Shown: in pieces, positions 7,850 through 15,544 of the stretch
Layout: each line of letters begins with the position of its first letter
Position numbering within the stretch: the first letter of the stretch is position 1
Assembly (NCBI RefSeq): GCF_017161425.1
Contig: NZ_CP071057.1
Location: 930,001 to 994,000 of the forward strand
From: Marinicauda algicola
Lineage (GTDB): Bacteria > Pseudomonadota > Alphaproteobacteria > Caulobacterales > Maricaulaceae
Reading direction: 5' to 3'
DNA length: 64,000 nt
The notes under the pieces: model-generated
Told to the model about the DNA's origin: nothing
Database searches by the model: none
What the model saw: the letters and a program-made list of their open reading frames with translations, nothing else
Program-made: the position numbers and the translations under genes

Positions 7850-8863
7850 CTAGCCCTCCATCCACCCCGGCACCGGCAGCCCCTTCTGCTTGAGGAATTC
7901 CGGGTTGTAGAGCTTGGACTGGTAGCGCGAGCCGTGATCGCACAGCACGGTGACGATGGTCTTGCCGGGCCCGAGCTTGCGCGCGAGGCGGATGGCGCCG
8001 GCGATGTTGATGCCGGCCGAGCCTCCCAGGCACAGGCCTTCCTCGCGGACGAGGTCGAACAGGATTTCCAGCGCCTCCTCGTCGGGAATGCGGAAGGCCT
8101 CGTCGACCTCGATGCCTTCCAGATTCGCCGTGATGCGGCTCTGGCCGATGCCTTCGGTGATGGACGTGCCGTCCGCCTTGAGCTCGCCGTGGGCGTAATA
8201 GCCGTAGAGCGCGGCGCCGCCGGGATCGGCGAGACCGATCGTGACGTCGCGGCTGCGCTCCTTCATCGCCATCGACACGCCCGCGAGCGTGCCGCCCGAG
8301 CCAACCGCGCAGATGAAGCCGTCGAGCCTGCCGCCGAGCTGGTCCCAGATCTCCGGCCCCGTGGTCTCGTAATGGGCCTGGCGGTTGGCGACATTGTCGA
8401 ACTGGTTCGCCCAGATCGCGCCGTTGGGCTCGGTCTCGTTGAGCTCCTCGGCGAGGCGCCCGGAATAGCGCGCATAATGGTTCGGGTTGGCGTAGGGGAC
8501 CGCGTCGACCTCGATCAGCTCCGCGCCCATCAGCCGGATCGCATCGCGCTTCTCCTTGCTCTGTGTGCGCGGGAAGACGATCACGGTGCGGTAGCCGAGC
8601 GCGCTTGCCACCATGGCGAGCCCGATGCCGGTATTGCCGGCCGTGCCTTCCACGATCGTGCCGCCGGGCTTCAGCAGGCCCTTCCTCTCGGCGTCGCGGA
8701 TGATCCCGATCGCGGCGCGATCCTTCACCGAGCCGCCCGGATTGAGGAACTCGGCCTTGCCGTAGATCTCGCAGCCGGTGATCTCGGAGGCCTTCTTCAG
8801 CCGGATCAGCGGGGTGTTGCCGATGAGGTCGATGACGGAGGGAACGGTATCGGGGCGGCTCAT
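7850..8863 (-). CDS. cysK: Cysteine synthase (O-acetylserine sulfhydrylase family)
   Basis: A 337-residue fold-type II PLP enzyme that makes L-cysteine from O-acetylserine and sulfide. Motifs are IGNTPLIRL, the PLP lysine (Lys47) in NPGGSVKDRA, the substrate loop EGTAGNTGIG, and the glycine-rich phosphate loop VGSGGTLAGV. The C-terminal LCDHGSRYQSKLYNPEFL is characteristic of the longer alphaproteobacterial cysteine synthase A group. A canonical CysK reads TSGNTGI where this one has TAGNTGI, so a specialised relative such as a cystathionine beta-synthase-like enzyme cannot be excluded. The ATG has AGGAGAG six to twelve bases upstream. Its promoter must lie in the 8864-8947 interval, back to back with the ECF-type promoter. 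Confidence 0.88.
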   Translation of the reverse strand: MSRPDTVPSVIDLIGNTPLIRLKKASEITGCEIYGKAEFLNPGGSVKDRAAIGIIRDAERKGLLKPGGTIVEGTAGNTGIGLAMVASALGYRTVIVFPRTQSKEKRDAIRLMGAELIEVDAVPYANPNHYARYSGRLAEELNETEPNGAIWANQFDNVANRQAHYETTGPEIWDQLGGRLDGFICAVGSGGTLAGVSMAMKERSRDVTIGLADPGGAALYGYYAHGELKADGTSITEGIGQSRITANLEGIEVDEAFRIPDEEALEILFDLVREEGLCLGGSAGINIAGAIRLARKLGPGKTIVTVLCDHGSRYQSKLYNPEFLKQKGLPVPGWMEG

Positions 8864-8947
8864 GGCACTCTCCTTCCTGCAGGCCGCGCAAAGCTAGGGC
8901 GGCGGGCGCCCGCCTGCAATGTGCCGCGCTGATGCTGCACGTCCTCG

Positions 8948-8977
8948 TGATCCGCCCGGCGGGCCGGCGCGTATGCA
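8948..8977 (+). promoter_or_regulatory. Probable ECF (RpoE/ChrR-type) promoter of the rightward stress operon
   Basis: TGATCC at 8948-8953 is followed by 16 bases and CGTA (then TGCA). The same TGATCC-N16-CGTA arrangement occurs upstream of the phr operon on the other strand at 18413-18442. This matches my recollection of the ECF11 sigma factor (RpoE of the ChrR system) target motif. It lies 25 bases before the ChrR-like start codon, so the transcript leader is short. Confidence 0.7.
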
Positions 8978-9001
8978 CCTGCAGACAAGCCGGCGAGCCC
9001 C

Positions 9002-9652
9002 ATGACCCTGATCGACGACGGCCTCCTCCTCGACCATGCCTCCGGCGCGGCCCCGGCCGCGCTGAGCGCGCTCGCGCTCGCCCAGGCCGAGCTGAGGCCG
9101 GAGGCGGCCCGGCGGCTGGGCCTCGCGGAGGCCGCGCTCGGCGCGCTGCTCGAGGGCGAATCGCCTGCGCGGCTCGATCCCGAAGCCCGCTCGCGCCTGC
9201 TGGCCCGCCTGGAAGGCGCGCCTCAGGATGTCCCGGTCGCGGCGCCGCGGCGCGCGCCGGACGACGCGCTGCCCGGCGCGCTGCGGGCCCATCTGAGCGG
9301 GAACGGCGCGCTCGGCTGGCGCAAGCGCGCCGGCGGGCGCGGCGAGATCCGCCTCGAGACCCTGTGCGAACCCGGCGTCGAGGCCGCCCTGATCCGGCTG
9401 GAGCCGGGCCGCACGATCCCGCGCCACGATCACGGCGGGGAGGAATACACGCTCGTCCTGTCGGGCGCCTTCTCCGACGAGCGCGCGCTCTACCGGCGCG
9501 GCGATGTGTGCACCGGCGGGCCGGGCGAGACCCACACCCCGCGCGTGGAGGGCGAGGAGACCTGCATCTGTCTCATCGTCAGCCTCGGGCGGATGAAGTT
9601 CGAGAACCCGCTGATCGCCCTCTACGACCGCTTTCTCGCCAGACGTTCCTGA
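9002..9652 (+). CDS. ChrR-like cupin protein, anti-sigma family, lacking N-terminal zinc ligands
   Basis: A 216-residue relative of ChrR, the zinc-dependent anti-sigma factor that holds RpoE until singlet oxygen appears. The C-terminal cupin half (about 115-205) keeps the metal site: His142 and His144 in RHDHGGEE, a Glu at 147/148, and His178 in GPGETHTP. The N-terminal anti-sigma domain should carry His-x(3)-Cys-x(2)-Cys; here the matching stretch (about 24-42) reads ALAQAELRPEAARRLG, with no Cys and no His. No ECF sigma gene is adjacent, although rpoE normally sits just before chrR. It heads the rightward five-gene operon behind an ECF-type promoter. It may be a sensor that no longer binds sigma, or one that does so without zinc. 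Confidence 0.75.
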   Translation: MTLIDDGLLLDHASGAAPAALSALALAQAELRPEAARRLGLAEAALGALLEGESPARLDPEARSRLLARLEGAPQDVPVAAPRRAPDDALPGALRAHLSGNGALGWRKRAGGRGEIRLETLCEPGVEAALIRLEPGRTIPRHDHGGEEYTLVLSGAFSDERALYRRGDVCTGGPGETHTPRVEGEETCICLIVSLGRMKFENPLIALYDRFLARRS

Positions 9653-9677
9653 ACCCGCAGCAAGACGGATACTCCCC

Positions 9678-10400
9678 ATGACCACGCTCATCTTCGGCGC
9701 CACCGGCGGTGTCGGTTCCGCGCTCGCCCGCCGGCTTTGCGAGGCCGGCGAGTCCCTGTTCCTCACCGGGCGCGACGAGGAGGCGCTCTCGACGCTCGCC
9801 GAGGAGACCGGCGCGCGCTCGACGACCTGCGACGTGCTCGACACCGGCGAGATCGAGGCCGCGGTCGAGGCGGCCAACGCGGACGGCGATCTCTCCGGTC
9901 TCGTCTTCGCGGTCGGCTCGATCGATCTCGCCCCGCTGAGGAAGACCGATCGCGACAGCTTCCACAAGGTCTTCGACCTCAATGCCGCGAGCGCGGCGGA
10001 GGCCCTGCGCCTCGCCGAGAAGCCGCTCAAGGAGAACCGGGGCGCTGCCGTGCTGTTCTCCACGGTCGCGGTCCAGCAGGGCTTCATGAGCCACGCGCTC
10101 ATCTCCGCGGCCAAGGGCGCGGTGGAGGGCCTGACCCGCGCGGTGGCGGCGGAGTGGGCGCCGAAGGCGCGCATCAACGCGATCGCGCCGAGCGTGCTCG
10201 ATACCGGCATCGCGCAGAAGGTGCTCACCAGCGAGAAGATGCGCGAGGGGCTCGCCCAGATGCACCCCATCCAGCGCATCGGCGAGGCCGACGATGTGGC
10301 CGCGATGGCGCAATTCCTCCTGAGCCGGGACTCCGGCTGGATCACCGGACACGTCTTCCCCGTTGACGGGGGACGCAAGTCGGTCCGCACGAGAGGATAG
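9678..10400 (+). CDS. Short-chain dehydrogenase/reductase-like protein without catalytic Tyr
   Basis: A 240-residue Rossmann-fold SDR. The nucleotide-binding TLIFGATGGVGSALARRL is intact, as are CDVLD and LNAASAAEAL, and the C-terminal ITGHVFPVDGG is typical. The active-site Tyr-x3-Lys is changed: the segment reads ISAAKGAVEGL, so Ile142 stands where Tyr should be while Lys146 is kept. In Rhodobacter the singlet-oxygen regulon includes an SDR (RSP_1087, from memory) and this is plausibly its counterpart. It lies 25 bases after the ChrR-like gene in the same operon and three bases before the DUF6134 gene. Substrate unknown. Confidence 0.8.
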   Translation: MTTLIFGATGGVGSALARRLCEAGESLFLTGRDEEALSTLAEETGARSTTCDVLDTGEIEAAVEAANADGDLSGLVFAVGSIDLAPLRKTDRDSFHKVFDLNAASAAEALRLAEKPLKENRGAAVLFSTVAVQQGFMSHALISAAKGAVEGLTRAVAAEWAPKARINAIAPSVLDTGIAQKVLTSEKMREGLAQMHPIQRIGEADDVAAMAQFLLSRDSGWITGHVFPVDGGRKSVRTRG

Positions 10401-10403
10401 GTC

Positions 10404-11111
10404 ATGCTCCGCGCCGTTTTCGCCGCATCCCTGCTCGGTCTTGCCGGGCCCGCCTTCGCCCGGGAGGGCGATGGCCCCCGCGAGGCCGGATACCGCCCCG
10501 CCGACGGCGAGCGCATCGTGTTCGACGTCTATCGCGAGGGCAGCGAGTTCGGCGTCCACGAACTGCAATTCTCCCGTGACGGCGACGGCGATCTCACCGT
10601 GGAGATCGCCATCCGCCTGCGCGCCGGCTTCGGGCCGATCACCGTGTTCCGCTACGAGCACGACTCCACCGAGGTCTGGCGCGAGGAGGACCTGGTCTCG
10701 CTCGCCGCGCGCACGCTGAAGGACGGGGAGGTCTACGAGATCTCCGCCGCGCTGCACGAGGGCGCGCTGCGGGTCGAGGGCGAAAGTCCGCAACAGGGAG
10801 CGTTCGAGACCTCCTATCCGGGAGGCACCCTGCCGTCCTCGCACTGGCACGGCTACCCGGCCGGAACCCTCACGCTGCTCAACACCGAGTTCGGCACCCC
10901 GCTCGAGGCGGTCGTCGACTATGTCGGGCGCGAGGAGATCGAGGCGGACGGAACGACGATCCCGGCGCACCGCTACCGCCTCAGCTCGAGCCTCGAACTC
11001 GATCTGTGGTACGACGAGACCGGACGCTGGGCCGGCTGCGCCTTCCGCGCGCGCGGTCAGGACATCCGCTATGTGCGCCGCTTCGATCCCGTGGAAGGCC
11101 CGTCCAGCTGA
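10404..11111 (+). CDS. Secreted DUF6134-family protein
   Basis: A 235-residue protein starting MLRAVFAASLLGLAGPAFA, a clear signal peptide. The remainder is beta-rich: IVFDVYREGSEFGVHEL, VEIAIRLRAGFGPI, YEHDSTEVWREEDL, SSHWHGYPAGTLTLLNTEFG and LSSSLELDLWYDETGRWAG. These match the DUF6134 family as I remember it, periplasmic proteins with a lipid-binding-like beta fold and no known activity. Its TGA shares bases with the ATG of the iron-sulfur photolyase (TGATG), so the two are translationally coupled. Membership in the stress operon suggests an envelope role, perhaps in handling oxidised lipid; that is inference. Confidence 0.75.
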   Translation: MLRAVFAASLLGLAGPAFAREGDGPREAGYRPADGERIVFDVYREGSEFGVHELQFSRDGDGDLTVEIAIRLRAGFGPITVFRYEHDSTEVWREEDLVSLAARTLKDGEVYEISAALHEGALRVEGESPQQGAFETSYPGGTLPSSHWHGYPAGTLTLLNTEFGTPLEAVVDYVGREEIEADGTTIPAHRYRLSSSLELDLWYDETGRWAGCAFRARGQDIRYVRRFDPVEGPSS

Positions 11112-12682
11112 TGGCCACGCTCCGCCTCGTCCTCGGCGACCAGCTCACGCGCGGCCTCGCCAGCCTGCGCGACCGGGAGGAGGGCGATCTCGTCCTGATG
11201 GCCGAGGTCGGCGAGGAAGCCAGCTACGTGCGCCATCACAGGAAGAAGATCGCCTTCATCTTCAGCGCGATGCGCCATTTTGCCGATTCGTTGCGCGAAG
11301 ACGGGTTCGAGGTCCGCTACACGAAGATCGACGATCCCTCCAACGCCAACGCGCTGAAGGGCGAGGTGCAGCGCGCCCTCAACGAGCGCGGCCCGTTCGA
11401 GCGCCTGGTGGTGGTCGAGCCCGGCGAGTGGCGCCTGCTGCAGGAGATGAAGGCCTGGCAGGACGATCTCGGCCTCGCCGTCGAGATCCGCCGCGACGAC
11501 CGCTTCATCGCCACGAGGGAGCGCTTCGACGCCTGGGCCTCGGGCCGCAAGCGCCTGACCATGGAGTATTTCTACCGCGATCTCAGGAAGGAGACCGGCC
11601 TGCTCATGGAGGACGGCGAGCCGGCCGGCGGGCAGTGGAATTACGACAAGGAGAACCGCGAGCCGCTGCCCGGGAATGTCGACATCCCCGAACGCCCCGT
11701 CATCGAGCCCGACGCGATCACCGTCGAGGTCATCGAGACGGTGAGATCCCGCTTCGGCGATCATTTCGGCGATCTCGAACCGTTCGGCTACGCGGTCACG
11801 GCGAAGGATGCCGAAGCCCAGCTCGACTGGTTCCTCGAGCACGCCCTGCCGCGCTTCGGCGACTACCAGGACGCCATGGCGAGGGGCGAGGCCTTCCTCT
11901 TCCACTCCGTGATCTCGATCTATCTCAATTGCGGCCTGCTCGATCCGCTGACCGTGTGCCGGCGTGCCGAGAAGGCGTATGAGGACGGCCACGCCCCGAT
12001 CAACGCGGTGGAGGGCTTCATCCGCCAGATCCTGGGCTGGCGCGAATTCGTGCGCGGCATCTACTGGCGCTTCATGCCGGACTACCGCAAGCGCAATGCC
12101 CTCGGGGCGACGCGCCCGCTGCCCGGCTTCTACTGGACCGGCGACACCGCGATGGCCTGCATCGCCGACTGCGTGGACACCACCCGCAAGCACGCCTACG
12201 CCCATCACATCCAGCGCCTGATGGTGACGGGCAATTTCGCCCTGCTCGCCGGCATCCATCCCGACGAGATCAACGAATGGTATCTCGCCGTCTATGCCGA
12301 CGCCTACGAGTGGGTCGAGGCGCCCAACACGCACGGCATGGCGATCTTCGCCGATGGCGGCATCATGGCGACCAAGCCCTATGCCGCGAGCGGGGCCTAT
12401 ATCGACCGGATGAGCGACTACTGCGCCTCCTGCCGCTACGACGTGAAGGCCAGGACCGGCGAAACCGCCTGTCCCTTCAACTATCTCTACTGGAATTTCC
12501 TGATCGAGAACGAGGCCCGGCTGCGCGGCAATCACCGCCTCGCCATGATCTACAAGACGCTCGACCGCATGGACGAGGACAGGCGCGAGGCCGTCAAACG
12601 TGATTCAGAGCGCTTCTTCGAGGAGATCGGCATTGCCGACAAGCGAAGGGAGATCACCCGTGAACCCGCGCCCCTGCGTTAA
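11111..12682 (+). CDS. phrB: Iron-sulfur bacterial cryptochrome/(6-4) photolyase (PhrB/FeS-BCP family)
   Basis: A 523-residue flavoprotein of the prokaryotic (6-4) photolyase clade. It starts MATLRLVLGDQLT, the family's typical opening, and includes VEGFIRQILGWREFVRGIYW and NTHGMAIFADGGIMATKPYAASGAYI for FAD and substrate binding. The four [4Fe-4S] cysteines are Cys350, Cys438, Cys441 and Cys454, the same numbers I recall for Agrobacterium PhrB. The expected activity is light-driven repair of (6-4) photoproducts, with a lumazine-type antenna in this clade. ATG 11111 overlaps the previous stop; the gene overlaps the next SDR by 23 bases. This photolyase is distinct from the classical one at 16902-18350. 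Confidence 0.93.
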   Translation: MATLRLVLGDQLTRGLASLRDREEGDLVLMAEVGEEASYVRHHRKKIAFIFSAMRHFADSLREDGFEVRYTKIDDPSNANALKGEVQRALNERGPFERLVVVEPGEWRLLQEMKAWQDDLGLAVEIRRDDRFIATRERFDAWASGRKRLTMEYFYRDLRKETGLLMEDGEPAGGQWNYDKENREPLPGNVDIPERPVIEPDAITVEVIETVRSRFGDHFGDLEPFGYAVTAKDAEAQLDWFLEHALPRFGDYQDAMARGEAFLFHSVISIYLNCGLLDPLTVCRRAEKAYEDGHAPINAVEGFIRQILGWREFVRGIYWRFMPDYRKRNALGATRPLPGFYWTGDTAMACIADCVDTTRKHAYAHHIQRLMVTGNFALLAGIHPDEINEWYLAVYADAYEWVEAPNTHGMAIFADGGIMATKPYAASGAYIDRMSDYCASCRYDVKARTGETACPFNYLYWNFLIENEARLRGNHRLAMIYKTLDRMDEDRREAVKRDSERFFEEIGIADKRREITREPAPLR

Positions 12683-13451
12683 GTCCGACGGCGTTGCCTG
12701 GATCACCGGCGGCAGTTCCGGCATCGGCCGCGCGCTCGCCCTGCAGCTCGCCCGGCAGGGCTGGCAGGTCGTCGTCTCCGCGCGGTCGAAGGCCGATCTC
12801 GACGCCGTCGCCGAAGCGGGTGAAGGTCCGGGCGCGATCCATGCCGCCCCGCTCGACGTCACCGACGCGGCGGCCGTGGCCGAGACCGTCTCGCGCATCG
12901 AGGCGCAGCACGGGCCGATCGCGCTCGCCGTGCTCAATGCCGGCATCTACCGGCCGATCCGCGCCGAGGCGCCGGACTACGCCGACTACGCGGCGACCTT
13001 CGCGGTCAATCTGAACGGCACGGCGGCCTGCGTCTGCGCGCTCGCCCCGCGCATGGTGAAGCGGGGCAGGGGCCAGATCGCCATCGTCTCCTCGGCCACC
13101 GCCTTCGGCGGCATGCCGACCGCCTCGGCCTACGGGGCGAGCAAGGCGGGCCTCGTCAACATGGCCGAGTGCCTGCGCATCGAGCTCCACCGCCACGGGA
13201 TCCTCGTCCAGGTCGTGACGCCGGGCTTCGTCGACACCCCGGCCCAGGAGGAGACCGAGTTTCCCAAGCCCTTCATGATCGGCCCGGAAAACGCCGCGAA
13301 ACGCATGGTGAAGGGCTTCGCGAGCAAGCGGTTCGAGATCACCTTCCCGCGCCGCTTCACCTGGATGCTGAAGGCGGTCTATGCCCTGCCGGCGGGCTGG
13401 TACATCCCGCTGGTCAGGAAGCAGACGGGGTGGGGGAAGGCGGCAGACTGA
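12660..13451 (+). CDS. Short-chain dehydrogenase/reductase (active-site complete)
   Basis: A 263-residue classical SDR. It has the NAD(P) motif WITGGSSGIGRALALQL, the structural VLNAGIYRP, the catalytic VSSATAFGG serine and SAYGASKAGLVNM with Tyr-x3-Lys, and LVQVVTPGFVDTP. Unlike the first SDR in this operon its catalytic set is intact. The C-terminal segment MLKAVYALPAGWYIPLV is hydrophobic and could lie on the membrane, as in SDRs that act on lipids. Start GTG 12660 follows AAGGGAG and gives an ordinary length; it lies inside the end of the photolyase gene. It is the last gene of the rightward operon, 10 bases from the converging cfa stop. Confidence 0.85.
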   Translation: MNPRPCVKSDGVAWITGGSSGIGRALALQLARQGWQVVVSARSKADLDAVAEAGEGPGAIHAAPLDVTDAAAVAETVSRIEAQHGPIALAVLNAGIYRPIRAEAPDYADYAATFAVNLNGTAACVCALAPRMVKRGRGQIAIVSSATAFGGMPTASAYGASKAGLVNMAECLRIELHRHGILVQVVTPGFVDTPAQEETEFPKPFMIGPENAAKRMVKGFASKRFEITFPRRFTWMLKAVYALPAGWYIPLVRKQTGWGKAAD

Positions 13452-13461
13452 CGCGAGGGGC

Positions 13462-14703
13462 CTACCCCTTCTGCACCGCGAACTGCCCCACATCGATGCG
13501 GCCCGTCCGGAAGCCCGCCTCGCAATAGGCGAGGTAGAACTCCCACATGCGCTTGAAGCGCTCGTCGAAGCCCATCGGGCGGATTTCCTCCCAGGCGTCC
13601 TGGAAGCGCTCCAGCCAGCGGTGCAGCGTCTCGGCATAGTCGAGGCGGAACATCTCGCGCCCGGCATCCTTCAGCCCGGCCATGTCGAACTGCGCCTTCA
13701 GCGTCTCCACGCTCGGCAGGATGCCGCCGGGGAAGATGTAGCGCTGGATGAAGTCGGCGCGCTTGCGATAGCTCTCGAACAGGTCGTTGCGGATGGTGAT
13801 GATCTGCAGGCCCGCCCTGCCGCCGGGTTTGAGCACCTCGGCGACCTTGGAGAAGAAGCTCGGCCAGTACTCCTCGCCGACCGCCTCGAACATCTCGATC
13901 GAGGCGACCGCGTCATAGCGCCCGGTCTCGTCGCGATAGTCCTGCAGCTTGATGTCCACCAGGTGGGTGAGCTGGTGCTTCTCCATGCGCTCGATCGCGT
14001 AGTCGCGCTGGCTCGGCGACAGGGTGAGGCAGGTCACCCGGGCCCCGACCTCCTTCGCGGCGTACTCGGCAAAGCCGCCCCAGCCGCAGCCGATCTCCAG
14101 CACGTGATCGCCCTTCTTCAGGTCGATCGAGCGCGCGAGCGCGGCGTATTTCTCGCGCTGCGCGTCCTCCAGCGACTGGTCGGGCGTGGCGAAACGCGCC
14201 GAGGAGTAGGTCATGGAGGGGTCGAGCCAGAGTTCGTAGAAATCGTTGCCGAGATCGTAGTGGGCCTCGATATTGCGGCGCGCCCCGCGCCTGGTGTTCG
14301 GGCGCAGGCGGTGGATCATCCAGTTGACGAACCGCGTCACCGGCCCGCCCCTGGTCACCCCGTCCATGGAATCCAGGTTGGCCGAGAGCACTTCGAGCAC
14401 GCGGGAGATCTCCGGGCTCGTCCACAGCCCTTCCATATAAGCCTCGCCGAAGCCGACATCGCCGCCGGAGAGGACCTTGCGCACGACGGCGTAGTCGCGG
14501 ATCTCCAGCCGCGCTTTCGGGCCCGCCTCGCGGCCGGAGAATTCCAGCGTGCGGCCGTCGGGCAGGACCAGGGTGAGGGCGCCCCGGCGGATCTTGGTCA
14601 GCTGCTTGAGCCCCAGCTTGAACAGGCGGGGCACGTCGGACAGGCGGGAGATCGTGTCCGGATCGGCCGGGATCGGACCAGGGGAGGCTTGCGCGTCGGT
14701 CAT
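13462..14703 (-). CDS. cfa: Cyclopropane-fatty-acyl-phospholipid synthase
   Basis: A 413-residue S-adenosylmethionine-dependent enzyme that adds a methylene bridge across cis double bonds of membrane phospholipid acyl chains. The N-terminal lipid-binding part includes GGDVGFGEAYMEGLW. The SAM-binding motif VLEIGCGWGGFAEYAA is followed by LTLSPSQRDYAIERM, and VASIEMFEAVGEEYW carries the active-site region, then FIQRYIFPGGILPS. Start ATG 14703 has AGGAG upstream; an in-frame start 19 residues earlier has none. It is the last gene of the leftward phr operon. Cyclopropane synthase genes belong to the RpoE/ChrR singlet-oxygen regulon in Rhodobacter. Confidence 0.94.
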   Translation of the reverse strand: MTDAQASPGPIPADPDTISRLSDVPRLFKLGLKQLTKIRRGALTLVLPDGRTLEFSGREAGPKARLEIRDYAVVRKVLSGGDVGFGEAYMEGLWTSPEISRVLEVLSANLDSMDGVTRGGPVTRFVNWMIHRLRPNTRRGARRNIEAHYDLGNDFYELWLDPSMTYSSARFATPDQSLEDAQREKYAALARSIDLKKGDHVLEIGCGWGGFAEYAAKEVGARVTCLTLSPSQRDYAIERMEKHQLTHLVDIKLQDYRDETGRYDAVASIEMFEAVGEEYWPSFFSKVAEVLKPGGRAGLQIITIRNDLFESYRKRADFIQRYIFPGGILPSVETLKAQFDMAGLKDAGREMFRLDYAETLHRWLERFQDAWEEIRPMGFDERFKRMWEFYLAYCEAGFRTGRIDVGQFAVQKG

Positions 14704-14734
14704 GGGCTCTCCTGCTGGGATACGAAGGACAAGT

Positions 14735-15544
14735 TTAGGCCGAACGGCGCGCCGGGCCAAGGTTTTCCGGGTCCGCTGCGTCGACGCGCCGCCCCCGGCT
14801 CGCCTGGCCGGGCGGGGCGGGGCGCGGGTGATAGCGCGCGCCCTTCAGCCACAGCCGCAGCGCCTCGCCATGGATGGCGGCGATCGTCTTCAGCGTCGAG
14901 AAGGGCTGGCTCGCGAACAGCGCGAGCAGGGTCGCGCTGGTGAGCGGCCTGCGCTCCAGGGCCATGGTGGCGAGGAAATCCGCGCCGTCCTCGCGCGCCT
15001 TGCGGATCACAAGGTGGAAGCGCTCGCCGGGCGGGCGCAGCACGAACTCGTAGCGCCCGGCGACATCGAAGAAGGGCGAGACGTGCAGGACCTTGTCGGC
15101 CTCCTGGTGCTGGCGCGGACCGGGTCCGGCCGGCACGACGTAGGCGTGGGCGTCGCCGAACGTGTTGTGGACCTGGTAGATCACGCCGAGGAGGCGATCG
15201 CCGGCCTGAGCGAAATAGATCGAGATCGGGTTGAAGACATAGCCCAGCACGCGCGGCGAGCAGAGCAGGAAGATGCGTGCGCGCTCCGCGTCGATCCCCG
15301 CCTCGGCGAAGCGTGTCCTGGCCCAGTCGGCGAGCGGGGAGCCGTCGCGGGCTCCGTGATCGTCCTCGCGGAAGCCGAACAGGTTGAACCGCCCGACCGA
15401 GAACAGGCGCGATTGCGCACCGGCCTCGCCGAGCCGGTCGAGATCGATCAGCATCATCGCGAGGCGATAGCTGAACCGGTGCCCGAAGGGCTTGAAGCGC
15501 TCGTGCACCGTGCGCCCGGCATAGATGGAGGCCGCCGCGCTCAT
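14735..15544 (-). CDS. DUF1365 family protein
   Basis: A 269-residue protein with the DUF1365 hallmarks: an N-terminal SIYAGRTVHERFKPFGHRFSYR, then FNLFGFREDDHG, LLCSPRVLGYVFNPISIYF, VHNTFGDAHAYV and KVLHVSPFFDVAGRYEF. DUF1365 genes lie almost invariably between an FAD amine-oxidase-like gene and a cyclopropane synthase, as here, and are tied to singlet-oxygen defence and furan fatty acid formation in Rhodobacter relatives; the biochemical step is not settled to my knowledge. Its ATG overlaps the stop of the FAD gene (ATGA), and it is 31 bases from cfa. Confidence 0.92.
   Translation of the reverse strand: MSAAASIYAGRTVHERFKPFGHRFSYRLAMMLIDLDRLGEAGAQSRLFSVGRFNLFGFREDDHGARDGSPLADWARTRFAEAGIDAERARIFLLCSPRVLGYVFNPISIYFAQAGDRLLGVIYQVHNTFGDAHAYVVPAGPGPRQHQEADKVLHVSPFFDVAGRYEFVLRPPGERFHLVIRKAREDGADFLATMALERRPLTSATLLALFASQPFSTLKTIAAIHGEALRLWLKGARYHPRPAPPGQASRGRRVDAADPENLGPARRSA

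Noticed and set aside
13381-14943. 520-codon plus-strand frame across cfa
   Set aside because: It is antisense to a clear cyclopropane synthase with SAM motifs.
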